Origin: Terriglobia bacterium
GTDB taxonomy: Bacteria; Acidobacteriota; Terriglobia; Acidiferrales; UBA7541
Assembly: GCA_020073375.1 (NCBI GenBank)
Contig: JAIQFG010000047.1
Coordinates: 1-40,173, forward strand
DNA length: 40,173 nt
Reading direction: 5' to 3'
Numbering within the stretch: position 1 is the first letter of the stretch; every line of letters begins with the position of its first letter. The notes beneath the pieces are model-generated. The model was given only the letters and a program-made list of their open reading frames with translations, searched no databases and was not told where the DNA came from. Below are positions 16,701-23,748 of this stretch, piece by piece. A program made the position numbers and the translations under genes.

Positions 16701-17105
16701 GGGCTCAACCGGGGGCACTTCTTCCGAAGCTACTTCGATATTTTCTCCGGTCGCGGCAACTTTCAATTCGACGTCGATCGTAGCCACCTGACCAACGGTA
16801 AGCACGATGCCGGTGCGTGTGGTCTTGGAAAAACCGGGCGCCGTCGCAATCAGCTCGTAATGGCCGGGCGACAGATTGGGCAGAACATAGAATCCGACAT
16901 CGGTAGTGGTTGCCGAATACGTGCGGTTGGTATCCGTGTCGCGGATCTCGAGCGACGCTTTAGCGACCACGCCCCCGCTCGCATCGCGCACCGTGCCGTT
17001 CAACTGAGCGCCGCTGCCACTGACCTGCGCAAAAAGCGCACTGGTCCCGGAGAAAACAAGAATCACGATCGCAAGAACCACCCGCAAGATCACCCGTACT
17101 CTCAT
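13752..17105 (-). CDS. TonB-dependent outer-membrane receptor, Oar-like, with carboxypeptidase-regulatory domain
   Basis: About 1117 residues from the ATG at 17105, chosen because GGGGAG lies 6 bp upstream and a signal peptide follows directly (basic MRVRVILR, hydrophobic core, cleavage near ALFAQ). Residues ~35-115 form a carboxypeptidase-regulatory (CarboxypepD_reg) beta-sandwich: LNGTVRDASGGVV...GFYVLPNLSPGHYELIATAPGF. A plug domain with SFGTEQGRAMGGIVNIITKSG follows, then a long beta-barrel ending LQLSLKYTF with the C-terminal Phe of outer-membrane proteins. Such Oar-like receptors are abundant in Acidobacteriota and import unknown large or chelated substrates. It is transcribed away from the PQQ dehydrogenase gene, so the two may share control. 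The ligand cannot be read from sequence. Confidence 0.88.
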   Translation of the reverse strand: MRVRVILRVVLAIVILVFSGTSALFAQVSGSGAQLNGTVRDASGGVVAKASLEIRDTDTNRTYSATTTDVGFYVLPNLSPGHYELIATAPGFSKTTRTGIVLTVGQVATIDVELKVAATGENIEVASEEVPPVEPTRTEVSQVIDTKQIDSLPISGRLFTDFALLTPGVALGRTSLQSTITETEVTRISFGGMRDLSNLVTVDGADTINTATGSQRGTPSQEAVSEFRVVNNSFGTEQGRAMGGIVNIITKSGTNILHGSLYGYLENGAMNARSMLQPAPLPNTLRQGQYGGTLGGPIKKDKTFFFANYEGQRRGEIPVQSPELTSNLALINAAKAILGIAPENVGALKTADSDRGLIKFDQRISGANSLTLRYNVEDARNLNVLMGDTLDGGGIGAPSSAHNNFLRDQALVGTLTSVLKSNLVNTVLVQYARRHSTFPGATGQPNLDLPNSLLMGHNFGVFDATYESRAQFSDSLSWVKGTHVAKFGFDYNYVNDHIIWPGFSPMRIVLPGINCLVDFANYVGSKKGIPSSQYLTSNFAEGPCPLALPPTGNPGLNTPPSPFPAAPGPNPADLENGTPVVFWPSPFGSADNSVVNGTIPPPVNTNWQTAYPAAATPNYFSDINHSYYGLFFQDQWRVNSKFTLNYGLRWDLEKGLEQEINTRYNGFQPRVGIAYSPDKHTVIRAGFGIFDDRYNLSFFFVTHPQRAVTFCMNAACSQTYPLPGVRDGGLNATYSLSQLPYIPGSPFGIEPADAAANLIRFGTYQPVQMVTNLFTGTVSPVGDGAVARDSKIPYSEQGSLEIDREIGHGLVLNLAYMFVSAHHQVRAENLNVCPPGGATTGPYPCAPAGAGTANPPLPGWPAGKSNFSGVLIPVGLLYYTDNSGNSVYHGLTFSATERAGQYFRLNANYTFSKTLDDGTFTTFVSTPQDLYNRASERANSNQDIRNRFVGNFTVTGPQKTFLRNTELSGIVTLDGARPFTMFVGFDANGDTNPVTDRVGNAPRNSYWGDTLKSVDIRLSQHFNFLERQRIEFAVDVFNMFNRPNVNEVTSVYGTYNFCGGTVPVRYKDTASLAIQSNPNSFIGSCPAAGPPFPSPIFGAARTMFNPRQLQLSLKYTF

Positions 17106-17185
17106 AGGTATCTCCCCTGTCGCAGTCCATCTGAACTCAACGGTCCCGAACACCCTGGCACATGGAATGGATTCGATTTGTTTCT

Positions 17186-17214
17186 CTCTTATGCCCGCAC
17201 CTAGTTGTTGTCAA
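17186..17214 (-). promoter_or_regulatory. Candidate sigma70 promoter of the TonB-receptor gene
   Basis: On the minus strand TTGACA (17209-17214) is followed by a 17-bp spacer and TAAGAG (17186-17191). This ends about 80 bp before the receptor start. The -35 is perfect; the -10 matches the consensus at only three positions. A perfect palindrome lies 16 bp upstream of the -35. Confidence 0.4.
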
Positions 17215-17230
17215 GCCCATAATCGAGCGA

Positions 17231-17249
17231 CTGGCCGATATTCGGCCAG
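17231..17249. promoter_or_regulatory. Perfect 19-bp palindrome CTGGCCGA-TAT-TCGGCCAG, candidate operator
   Basis: Eight-base perfect arms separated by TAT lie between two divergent genes, just upstream of the receptor promoter and about 75 bp from the possible dehydrogenase -35. Its length and central position suit a dimeric regulator acting on both genes. No regulator gene lies next to it. Confidence 0.5.
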
Positions 17250-17323
17250 CATTGAGGAGGGTTCGATTTTGCGAGAATTCGAAGGAACTTTGGCCTTAGG
17301 GAAGGTCCCTACGGGGCAGCAGC

Positions 17324-17352
17324 TTGACATGCAAGGTATAAGGGGATAAGTA
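17324..17352 (+). promoter_or_regulatory. Candidate promoter of the PQQ dehydrogenase gene
   Basis: TTGACA (17324-17329) with a 17-bp spacer to TAAGTA (17347-17352), about 95 bp upstream of the dehydrogenase Shine-Dalgarno. The -35 is perfect and the -10 weak, as in the opposing promoter. The rest of the ~340-bp intergenic region shows no gene. Confidence 0.35.
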
Positions 17353-17445
17353 ATTGCTCCGCGCCGGTGGAACAGACATCCGTCAGGCGCCTGCCGCGCT
17401 CTGATCCTGGGGCGCAACCAACACCCTGACTGCTAAAAGGAGAAT

Positions 17446-19604
17446 GTGAGGCTCAAATCAGAATCAAACGCATTGCGATACTGATTGCTCTCGCGGCCGG
17501 GGCGGGCTTTCCTTCGTCCAGTTCTCTCGAGGCGCAACAGGTTCCCGCGGCGAAGACTGCGAAACCAGCAGACGTGAACGGCGCTCGCATCGCCAATGCC
17601 GACCGAGAACCCGGAAATTGGCTGAGCCATGGCCGCACCTACAACGAGCAGCGATTTAGCCCACTCAAAGTAATCAACGACAAGAATGTCACCCGGATGG
17701 GGCTGGCGTGGCATTACGACCTGGACACGCGCCGCGGCCAGGAAGCAACGCCGCTCGTCGTTGATGGTGTGATGTATTTTTCGACGGCGTGGAGCAAGGT
17801 GGTCGCGCTACAGGCGGCGACCGGCAAGCCGCTGTGGACGTACGATCCCAAGGTGCCGCCGGAGTGGGCAGTCAATGCCTGCTGCGACGTTGTCAATCGC
17901 GGGGTGGCAATGTGGGGCGGCAAGGTTTTTGTGGGGACGCTCGATGGGCGTCTGGTGGCGCTCGATGCCGGCACAGGCAAGCCGGTGTGGGAGAAACTCA
18001 CGATTGATCCGAAGTTCCGGTACACGATCACCGGGGCGCCGCGAGTGGTCAAAGGCAAAGTGCTGATCGGGAACGGCGGAGCGGAGATGAACGTGCGCGG
18101 CTATATCTCCGCCTACGATACCGAGACGGGAAATCTGGCCTGGCGGTTTTACACCGTGCCCGGAGACCCTTCCAAGCCATTTGAAAGTCCGATTTTGGGA
18201 AAGGCGGCCAAGACCTGGACTGGCGAGTGGTGGAAGAACGGCGGCGGAGGCACCGTCTGGGACGCCATGGCCTACGACCCGCAACTGGATTTGTTGTACA
18301 TCGGCACGGGAAATGGCGATCCGTGGGCGCGGAAAATCCGAAATTCTCAAGTGGGGGATAATCTGCTGGCATCGTCAATCATCGCTTTAAGGCCGGATAC
18401 GGGCGAATACGTCTGGCACTATCAGGAAAATCCCGGCGATGAATGGGATTACGATTCCGCAGCGCAGATCATCCTGGCGGATTTGCAAATCGATGGGCAG
18501 CTTCGCAAGGTTCTTCTGCATGCGCCGAAGAACGGTTTCTTCTACGTACTCGACCGCGCCACGGGCAAGCTTTTGTCCGCGAAGCCGTTCGTCCGGGTGA
18601 CCTGGGCCACCGGCATTGACTTACAAACCGGCAGGCCTATTGAATCGCCGGAAGCGCAGTACGAGGCGAGCAACAAAACATTGGTCGTTTCGCCCGGCCC
18701 CGGGGGAGCGCATACCTGGCAACCGGCGTCGTACAGTCCGGACACCGGGCTCGTCTATTTCCCCGTGCTGGAGGCTGGTTTTGCTTACAAATCGGCCGAA
18801 CAGTTCAGCCATAAGGCGCTCGCCTTTAACACAGGGACTGACCCCGTGGCATCGGGCATGCCGCAGGATCCGAACATAAAAAAGGGAATTCTGGGGAGCA
18901 TCAAAGGTCGCCTGTCGGCGTGGGATCCAGTCAAACAAGTGGAAGTCTGGCGAGCCGACCGTCCTGGCCCCTGGAACGGCGGCGCGCTTTCGACAGCGGG
19001 CAACCTGGTATTCGAGGGCACCGGCAATGGCCAATTCGAAGCATTCCGCGCGAACACAGGAGAAAAACTCTGGTCGGCATCGGCGCAAAGCGGGATCGTT
19101 GCCGGCCCCATTTCCTACACAGTGAACGGAGAACAGTACGTCGCGATTCTGGCCGGGTGGGGCGGCGTCATGCCCCTCGCCGCCGGAGAAGTCGCCCGGC
19201 AATCTCCGCAGATGAACAATGTGCCACGAATGCTGGCATTCAAATTGGGAGGAAAGGCCAGCTTGCCTCCGGCTCCAGAGTTTAAGCCACGGGCATTGAC
19301 GCCTCCACGCACAACCGCGAACCCCGCCACGGTCAAAAAGGGCGAAGAGTTATATCAGCAGTACTGTAGCAATTGTCATGGGGATGTCGCCGTCAGTGGC
19401 GGCGTCTTGCCGGACTTGCGCTATTCCGGCACGCTCAAAACTGATGTGTGGTTTGGGGTTGTGCTGGACGGGATGCTCAAACAGGCCGGCATGGTGGCGT
19501 TCGCCAAAGAGATTTCCAGGCAAGACGCTGCGGCGATCCGCGAATATGTGGTCTACCGCGCCAATCAGAGTCTGGCGGAAAGCGGTAATCAGAAGAAACC
19601 GTGA
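17446..19604 (+). CDS. PQQ-dependent quinohemoprotein alcohol dehydrogenase (type II), DxD metal signature; start region frameshifted
   Basis: A periplasmic eight-bladed propeller dehydrogenase with a C-terminal cytochrome c domain. Residues below are numbered from the in-frame GTG at 17574. Vicinal Cys103-Cys104 (NACCD) form the disulphide ring over PQQ. Glu171, Asn247 (GTGNGDPW) and catalytic Asp292 (EWDYDSA) are the metal/PQQ ligands. Asp294, two residues after the catalytic Asp, matches the extra ligand of lanthanide-type XoxF/PedH enzymes. CSNCH near the C-terminus binds heme c. Upstream of 17574 the same frame encodes a signal peptide (KRIAILIALAAGAGF...EAQQ) but contains no ATG, GTG or TTG. 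The GTG at 17446, three bases after AGGAG, is one base out of frame. One extra A in the AAA at 17455-17457 would join them. It oxidises an alcohol or aldehyde and passes electrons through its heme. Confidence 0.85.
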
Positions 19605-19615
19605 GAAACTGCGCC

Positions 19616-19640
19616 CTCGCACCGGCGAGCAACTTTTCTA
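19616..19640 (+). terminator. Candidate intrinsic terminator after the PQQ dehydrogenase
   Basis: CTCGC-ACCG-GCGAG (19616-19629) followed by CAACTTTTCTACTT, 12 bp past the stop codon and just inside the end of the convergent E1-beta gene. The stem is short but GC-rich and is followed by a T-rich run. Confidence 0.45.
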
Positions 19641-20603
19641 CTTGCCGAGCACCGACTTGACTGCCTGGACAATTTTTTCTTCACTGGGCAAGACGTACTT
19701 TTCGAGCGGCTCGCTGTAGGGAATGGACGTATCGAGCGCAGTCACCATTTTTACCGGGGCCTTCAGGTGGTGGAAGCCGTGCTCGGCGATTTCGCCGGCG
19801 ATGATGGCCGATACCGAGGCGTGGCGGGGAGCCTGATCGACCAGCACCAGGCGGCCGGTCTTTTTCACTGACTGGACGATGGTGTCAACATCGAGAGGCG
19901 CGATCGTTCGCGGATCGATCACCTCGACGCTGATTCCCTCTTTCGCTAGTGTTTCCGCGGCTGCGAGCGATTTCGTCACCATCCATCCCGTGGCCACCAG
20001 GGTGACGTCGCTTCCGGCGCGCTTTACGTCCGCCACGCCGAAGGGAATCACGTAATCTCCATCCGGGACCGGGCCCTTGTCCAGCATGGTCATGTAGTGA
20101 TGCAGATACATGACCGGATTGTCGTCGCGAATGGACGCAGCCATCAGGCCCTTGGCATCGGCCGGGGTCGAAGGGAGAGCCACTTTCAGGCCGGGGATTC
20201 CCATCATAGTGTGGTAGATGCAATTGGAGTGCTGGCCGGCCCAACCGGCGGCAAAGCCGTAGCCCGCCTTAAAAACCAGCGGCACCTTGATCTGGCCGCC
20301 GGACATGTACCGGAGACGCGGCGCTTCATTGAGCAACTGGCCCATGGCTACGAGCATGAATTCGCTCATCCACAATTCGACCACGGGGCGCAGGCCGTTC
20401 ATGGCCGCGCCCACGGCAATACCCATCTCCGCGGTTTCCGAGATGGGAGTGATGCGGACGCGGCTCTTACCGAACTTACGAACCAGGGGATCACGGTCGG
20501 TCATACCGAGATTCTGGCCGTAGAAAATGACGCTGGAATCGCGGGTCATTTCTTCGGTAATGGCGGTGGCCATTGCTTGGGCGTACATCATTTCGCTCGG
20601 CAT
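19638..20603 (-). CDS. 2-oxo-acid/acetoin dehydrogenase E1 component, beta subunit
   Basis: 321 residues of the transketolase-like pyrimidine-binding and C-terminal domains. ISETAEMGIAVGAAMNGLRPVVE contains the conserved Glu region that activates ThDP in E1-beta, GWAGQHSN and LPSTPADAKGL are family blocks, and VIDPRTIAPLD starts the C-terminal domain. With E1-alpha it forms the alpha2beta2 decarboxylase that transfers an acyl group to lipoyl. Sequence alone does not separate pyruvate, branched-chain and acetoin substrates; the short lengths suit the acetoin/pyruvate type. It starts 14 bp after the E1-alpha stop with AGGGGAG upstream. No full E2 or E3 gene is nearby, only a lipoyl domain. Confidence 0.87.
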   Translation of the reverse strand: MPSEMMYAQAMATAITEEMTRDSSVIFYGQNLGMTDRDPLVRKFGKSRVRITPISETAEMGIAVGAAMNGLRPVVELWMSEFMLVAMGQLLNEAPRLRYMSGGQIKVPLVFKAGYGFAAGWAGQHSNCIYHTMMGIPGLKVALPSTPADAKGLMAASIRDDNPVMYLHHYMTMLDKGPVPDGDYVIPFGVADVKRAGSDVTLVATGWMVTKSLAAAETLAKEGISVEVIDPRTIAPLDVDTIVQSVKKTGRLVLVDQAPRHASVSAIIAGEIAEHGFHHLKAPVKMVTALDTSIPYSEPLEKYVLPSEEKIVQAVKSVLGK

Positions 20604-20617
20604 GGGCGCTCCCCTCT

Positions 20618-21655
20618 TTATGCGTAAACGTATTTGGTGGCTTCTTCGGGCGACGGGAAGGGGCTGGCCAGGGCGAACTGCACGGCCTGTTCCAACTCGG
20701 CGCGAACGGAATCTTCGATCTGTTTGGCGGCGGACTCGGACAAGACCCCTTTGCTCTTCAATTTTTTGCGGAACAGCAGGATCGGATCCCTGGCGCGGGC
20801 CGCGGCGTATTCCGCCTTCCTGCCGTAGGTTTCAATGGCTTCATGCTCGGGAAACTGCGTGGGCACGGGAGGAACGGTGATGGCGTTGCCGTGGGCGCTG
20901 AAACGGTAAAATTTCGATTCGATCAGGCTGGGTCCCAGTCCGGCCCTGGCGCGCTTCACGGCTTTCCCGACCGCTTCATAGACCTTGAGTGGATCGGTGC
21001 CATCCACTGTGAGGCCGGGAATGCTGAAGGCCTGGGCTTTCTGGGAGAGCGGATCGCCGGCGGCGGCGTTGGCGTCCTCCAGCTCAACGCGGGTGTACAC
21101 CTGATACTGGTTGTTCTCCAGAATGTAAACGATCGGAAGTTTCCAGACGGCAGCCATGTTCAGCGATTCGTAGAAGGCTCCCTGTTTGCTGGCGCCGTCG
21201 CCGAAGAAACAGTAGATCACCTGGCCCGATTTCTTTACTTGCGCCGCGAGCGCGGCTCCGGTGGCATGAGCGATGGCCTGCCCGATGATGCCCGAAGTGC
21301 CGGGAAAGTGATGCGCTGGGTCGGCCAAGTGCATGGAGCCGCCAAACCCCTGGCACAGACCGTCTTTGCGTCCGTAGATTTCGGCCATCATCTTCTTGAC
21401 GGAAGTGCCAAGGACGATCGGATAGCCGTGGCAGCGGTAGCTGGGCATGGCCAGGTCGCTTTCATCGCGCGTCGCCAGCGCCCCTACGATTGAGGCTTCG
21501 GCGCCATCGGCAAGATGCGTGTGGCCGCGAATCACACCCGGATGCTCGACAAAGGTGCGCTTGACGCGCTCCTCGAATTCGCGGATGCGCAACATTTGCG
21601 TGTACATCCAAATCAGGCGCTCTTTCCCGAGTGCTTTTTTATTATTCTTCGGCAT
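20618..21655 (-). CDS. 2-oxo-acid/acetoin dehydrogenase E1 component, alpha subunit
   Basis: 345 residues. The ThDP-binding motif is FFGDGASKQGAFYESLN ending in LENNQYQ, the classical GDG...NN pattern, and YRCHGYPIVLG, GRKDGLCQGFGGSMHL and PGTSGIIGQ match E1-alpha of pyruvate/acetoin dehydrogenases. It decarboxylates a 2-oxo acid (or cleaves acetoin) together with the beta subunit. The ATG at 21655 has AAGGAG seven bases upstream. It follows the small lipoyl gene by 18 bp, so the three genes form an operon of E1 plus carrier. The phosphorylation-loop region of eukaryotic E1 is not relevant here. Substrate remains open. Confidence 0.88.
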   Translation of the reverse strand: MPKNNKKALGKERLIWMYTQMLRIREFEERVKRTFVEHPGVIRGHTHLADGAEASIVGALATRDESDLAMPSYRCHGYPIVLGTSVKKMMAEIYGRKDGLCQGFGGSMHLADPAHHFPGTSGIIGQAIAHATGAALAAQVKKSGQVIYCFFGDGASKQGAFYESLNMAAVWKLPIVYILENNQYQVYTRVELEDANAAAGDPLSQKAQAFSIPGLTVDGTDPLKVYEAVGKAVKRARAGLGPSLIESKFYRFSAHGNAITVPPVPTQFPEHEAIETYGRKAEYAAARARDPILLFRKKLKSKGVLSESAAKQIEDSVRAELEQAVQFALASPFPSPEEATKYVYA

Positions 21656-21673
21656 CGGTGACTCCTTGCGGAT

Positions 21674-21937
21674 TCAGGACTTTGGCGCAGCCTCGCCCGG
21701 CCGGCCGATGTGGCAGAGCATATCCCCCACAGGAACTTCCGAATCTTCTTTCGCGACAATTTCCAAAAGCACGCCCTCGACGGGCGAGTCGAGCTCGTAA
21801 TTCACCTTGTCGGTTTGCAACTCGACAAGCGGGTCCCCTTGCCGCACCTTTTGGCCCTTGCGCTTCAGCCACTTGACGACTATCACTTTCGTGGTTGGGA
21901 TCCCACCAGTTTTCGGAACTCTAACCGTGGTTACGAT
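21674..21937 (-). CDS. Free-standing lipoyl (biotinyl-lipoyl) domain protein with probable non-canonical start
   Basis: A single lipoyl domain of ~88 residues. The lipoylation hairpin is ELQTDKVNYEL with the target Lys, flanked by GQKVRQGDPLVEL and SPVEGVLLEIVAKEDSEVPVGD. The complete first strand (TTVRVPKTGGIPTTKV) lies upstream of the first canonical start, a GTG at 21886. Between an in-frame TGA and this strand there is no ATG, GTG or TTG. GGAGG at 21944-21948 sits six bases before ATC at 21935-21937, which I take as the functional start or a mutated ATG. The protein ends after the domain: there is no E3-binding or acyltransferase region. It would act as a swinging-arm carrier for the adjacent E1; the E2 and E3 must come from elsewhere. 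Confidence 0.75.
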   Translation of the reverse strand: MVTTVRVPKTGGIPTTKVIVVKWLKRKGQKVRQGDPLVELQTDKVNYELDSPVEGVLLEIVAKEDSEVPVGDMLCHIGRPGEAAPKS

Positions 21938-21943
21938 GGCGGT

Positions 21944-21948
21944 CCTCC
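21944..21948 (-). promoter_or_regulatory. Shine-Dalgarno deciding the start of the lipoyl gene
   Basis: GGAGG on the minus strand, six bases upstream of ATC (21935-21937), and the only good site in the region. It argues against the downstream GTG at 21886, which would remove the first strand of the domain. Confidence 0.5.
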
Positions 21949-22094
21949 AGTAGCACAGGCTTCAGCATGTGGATTTTGCTTCCACACAAACTCAAAACCC
22001 ACGCGCGGAAGCCGGTGCCACTCAATTCACCAAGCCCTCGTGAGAAATGAGGACTAGTTAAAGCAATTTGTGCTCTGTGTCAATTCGCTTCGCG

Positions 22095-23207
22095 TCAAAC
22101 TGTCACTCGCGCTCGCGAGAGGCCGTAGCTTTCCAGCACCTTGAGGAGTTCGCGATGCCCGAAGGCCGCGCACGGCGAGGCGTAACCGGTCTTGCGAGGC
22201 GGCGTATGAATCAGGCTGTGTGCCGCATGGGCCTGCATCAGGCCGGTTTGCCGATAGCAGCAAGTGCCGAACATGATGCACTGCGCGAACGCCGTCGTGC
22301 CGCGGCCGTAAACCACGTCAATGGTGCGATGCTCGCGCGTATTTTCTCGCGGCGGGGTGCTGCCTTGCACGGAGTTCGCCATCTCCGCCAGCGCGCGTTC
22401 CTGCTCGGGTTTCGGCAAGGGGCGAATATTTTCCTCAAAGTGTTTCTCTGTGGCGAAAACCATTTCCATAATTTGCCGGTTCAGAAGTCCGCCCAGAGTG
22501 CGGACGTTGGCTAGTTGCGGGTGATGCTTGTACCAGACGGGATGGGGAAATCCGCCCCATGGTAGAGCGAGTTGTGTCTGGATCAGCGCGGGCACGGCGA
22601 CTTGATGGGCAATGGCACGGGGCCAGGGCTTGTACCGGTTCTGTTCCAGGTAGTAGGCATCGGTGGGGATGGCGGCAAAAATGGTTTGCGTGGAACCAAA
22701 CGTGGGAATGCCGTTGAACATGGAGAGAATGTCAACGGTATCGATTCCACCAGTCTCGAGGCATAGATGCACGGCGATATCGCTGGCTGCGGACATATAG
22801 GCCATGCCGGGTGCGGCCAGCAACCCCTGACGCGCAAACTTTTCGCCCCAGTTCTCTTCCACTTCGCGATGCCAGGCTTGCTCGCCGCCGATGTCCATGT
22901 AGTGGCAGCCCGCCTTGAGGCAGGCTTCGATCACGCGGGGGCCGTGGTAGAGGAAGGGGCCCACGGTATTGCAGACGACTCGAGCGCCCGAGAAAAGCTT
23001 GACGAGATCATCCACCGAGCCCAAGGTTTCGGCAATCTCGAAATCCGCGGTCTCGATTCCCGGAACGTGATTCATGACGTCCTGGATTCTGACGCGGTCG
23101 CGGCCTGCGGCGATGAAAGGAACGTTGAACTCACGCAGGAATTCGGCGACGAGCCGTCCGGAAAATCCGCTTGCGCCGTACAGAACAACAGGTCTCTTGC
23201 TGCTCAT
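22095..23207 (-). CDS. Saccharopine dehydrogenase-like NAD(P)-binding protein
   Basis: About 370 residues. The N-terminal VVLYGASGFSGRLVAEFL is a Rossmann GxxGxxG-type dinucleotide site, followed by AAGRDR, a second cofactor-contact element, and VVCNTVGPFLYHG and CHYMDIGGE, blocks shared with saccharopine dehydrogenase-family and trans-acting enoyl reductase proteins. A reductase or dehydrogenase role is likely but the substrate is unknown. The ATG at 23207 is chosen because GAGAGG precedes it and the Rossmann strand begins directly; an upstream ATG at 23276 adds a non-conserved stretch. The gene is divergent from hxlR across a symmetric intergenic region, so it may be the regulator's main target. 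It precedes the lipoyl gene by ~157 bp. Confidence 0.75.
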   Translation of the reverse strand: MSSKRPVVLYGASGFSGRLVAEFLREFNVPFIAAGRDRVRIQDVMNHVPGIETADFEIAETLGSVDDLVKLFSGARVVCNTVGPFLYHGPRVIEACLKAGCHYMDIGGEQAWHREVEENWGEKFARQGLLAAPGMAYMSAASDIAVHLCLETGGIDTVDILSMFNGIPTFGSTQTIFAAIPTDAYYLEQNRYKPWPRAIAHQVAVPALIQTQLALPWGGFPHPVWYKHHPQLANVRTLGGLLNRQIMEMVFATEKHFEENIRPLPKPEQERALAEMANSVQGSTPPRENTREHRTIDVVYGRGTTAFAQCIMFGTCCYRQTGLMQAHAAHSLIHTPPRKTGYASPCAAFGHRELLKVLESYGLSRARVTV

Positions 23208-23293
23208 GGTAATCCTCTCGTGTGACTCCCGCTCTTTCGCGCTGCCGGATATTTGGCGGCCAAAGATCGATCCCAAGACCTCCCTGGCGACGT

Positions 23294-23355
23294 GGGGAAT
23301 TTTAGGTTAAAGTTTCTTTATTGCCAGTAGGCACTTTCTTGTAACCTGATTCCCC
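23294..23355. promoter_or_regulatory. Nested inverted repeats in the divergent hxlR intergenic region
   Basis: Two arm pairs are arranged around one centre: GGGGAAT (23294-23300) with ATTCCCC (23349-23355), and AGGTTA (23304-23309) with TAACCT (23342-23347). A further TGCC-AGTA-GGCA lies inside at 23322-23333. This fits operator DNA for a dimeric regulator controlling hxlR and the divergent dehydrogenase-like gene. Confidence 0.5.
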
Positions 23356-23367
23356 AGGAGATTCCCA

Positions 23368-23688
23368 GTGGAGGAATTCAATTGTCCGGTAGGACTCACC
23401 ACTGGGATCATCGGCGGAAAATGGAAGCCTCTGATCCTGTTTTATCTCCAGGGCAAGACACTGCGATTTAGCGAACTGCATCAGCGGATTCCGAAAACAA
23501 CCAAAAAGATGCTGACGCAACGGCTGAGAGAGCTGGAGAGCGACGGCATCATCCGCCGCAAAGTGTACGCGCAAGTGCCGCCCCGCGTGGAATACTCGCT
23601 CACCCGGCATGGTCAAAGCCTGCGGCCCCTGCTGGAATTGATGTCCGCCTGGGGAAGGCGGCATCGCACGCGGCACACGGGCAACTGA
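23368..23688 (+). CDS. HxlR-family winged-helix transcriptional regulator
   Basis: 106 residues, typical length. CPVGLTTGIIGGKWKPLILFYL is the N-terminal family signature with the conserved Cys, and RFSELHQRIPKTTKKMLTQRLRELESDGII is the winged-helix DNA-binding helix pair. VPPRVEYSLTRHGQSLRPLL is the C-terminal signature. HxlR proteins are small dimers that respond to aldehydes, quinones or redox state, often through the N-terminal Cys. Start is GTG at 23368 with AGGAG seven bases upstream. It is transcribed away from the saccharopine-dehydrogenase-like gene across 160 bp containing nested inverted repeats, and probably controls that gene and itself. Confidence 0.9.
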   Translation: MEEFNCPVGLTTGIIGGKWKPLILFYLQGKTLRFSELHQRIPKTTKKMLTQRLRELESDGIIRRKVYAQVPPRVEYSLTRHGQSLRPLLELMSAWGRRHRTRHTGN

Positions 23689-23748
23689 GGAGAGAGGGGC
23701 ACCGCAATTGCTTCTCCTGCAACAACCGGGTGCGCATCGGCCAGGCCA

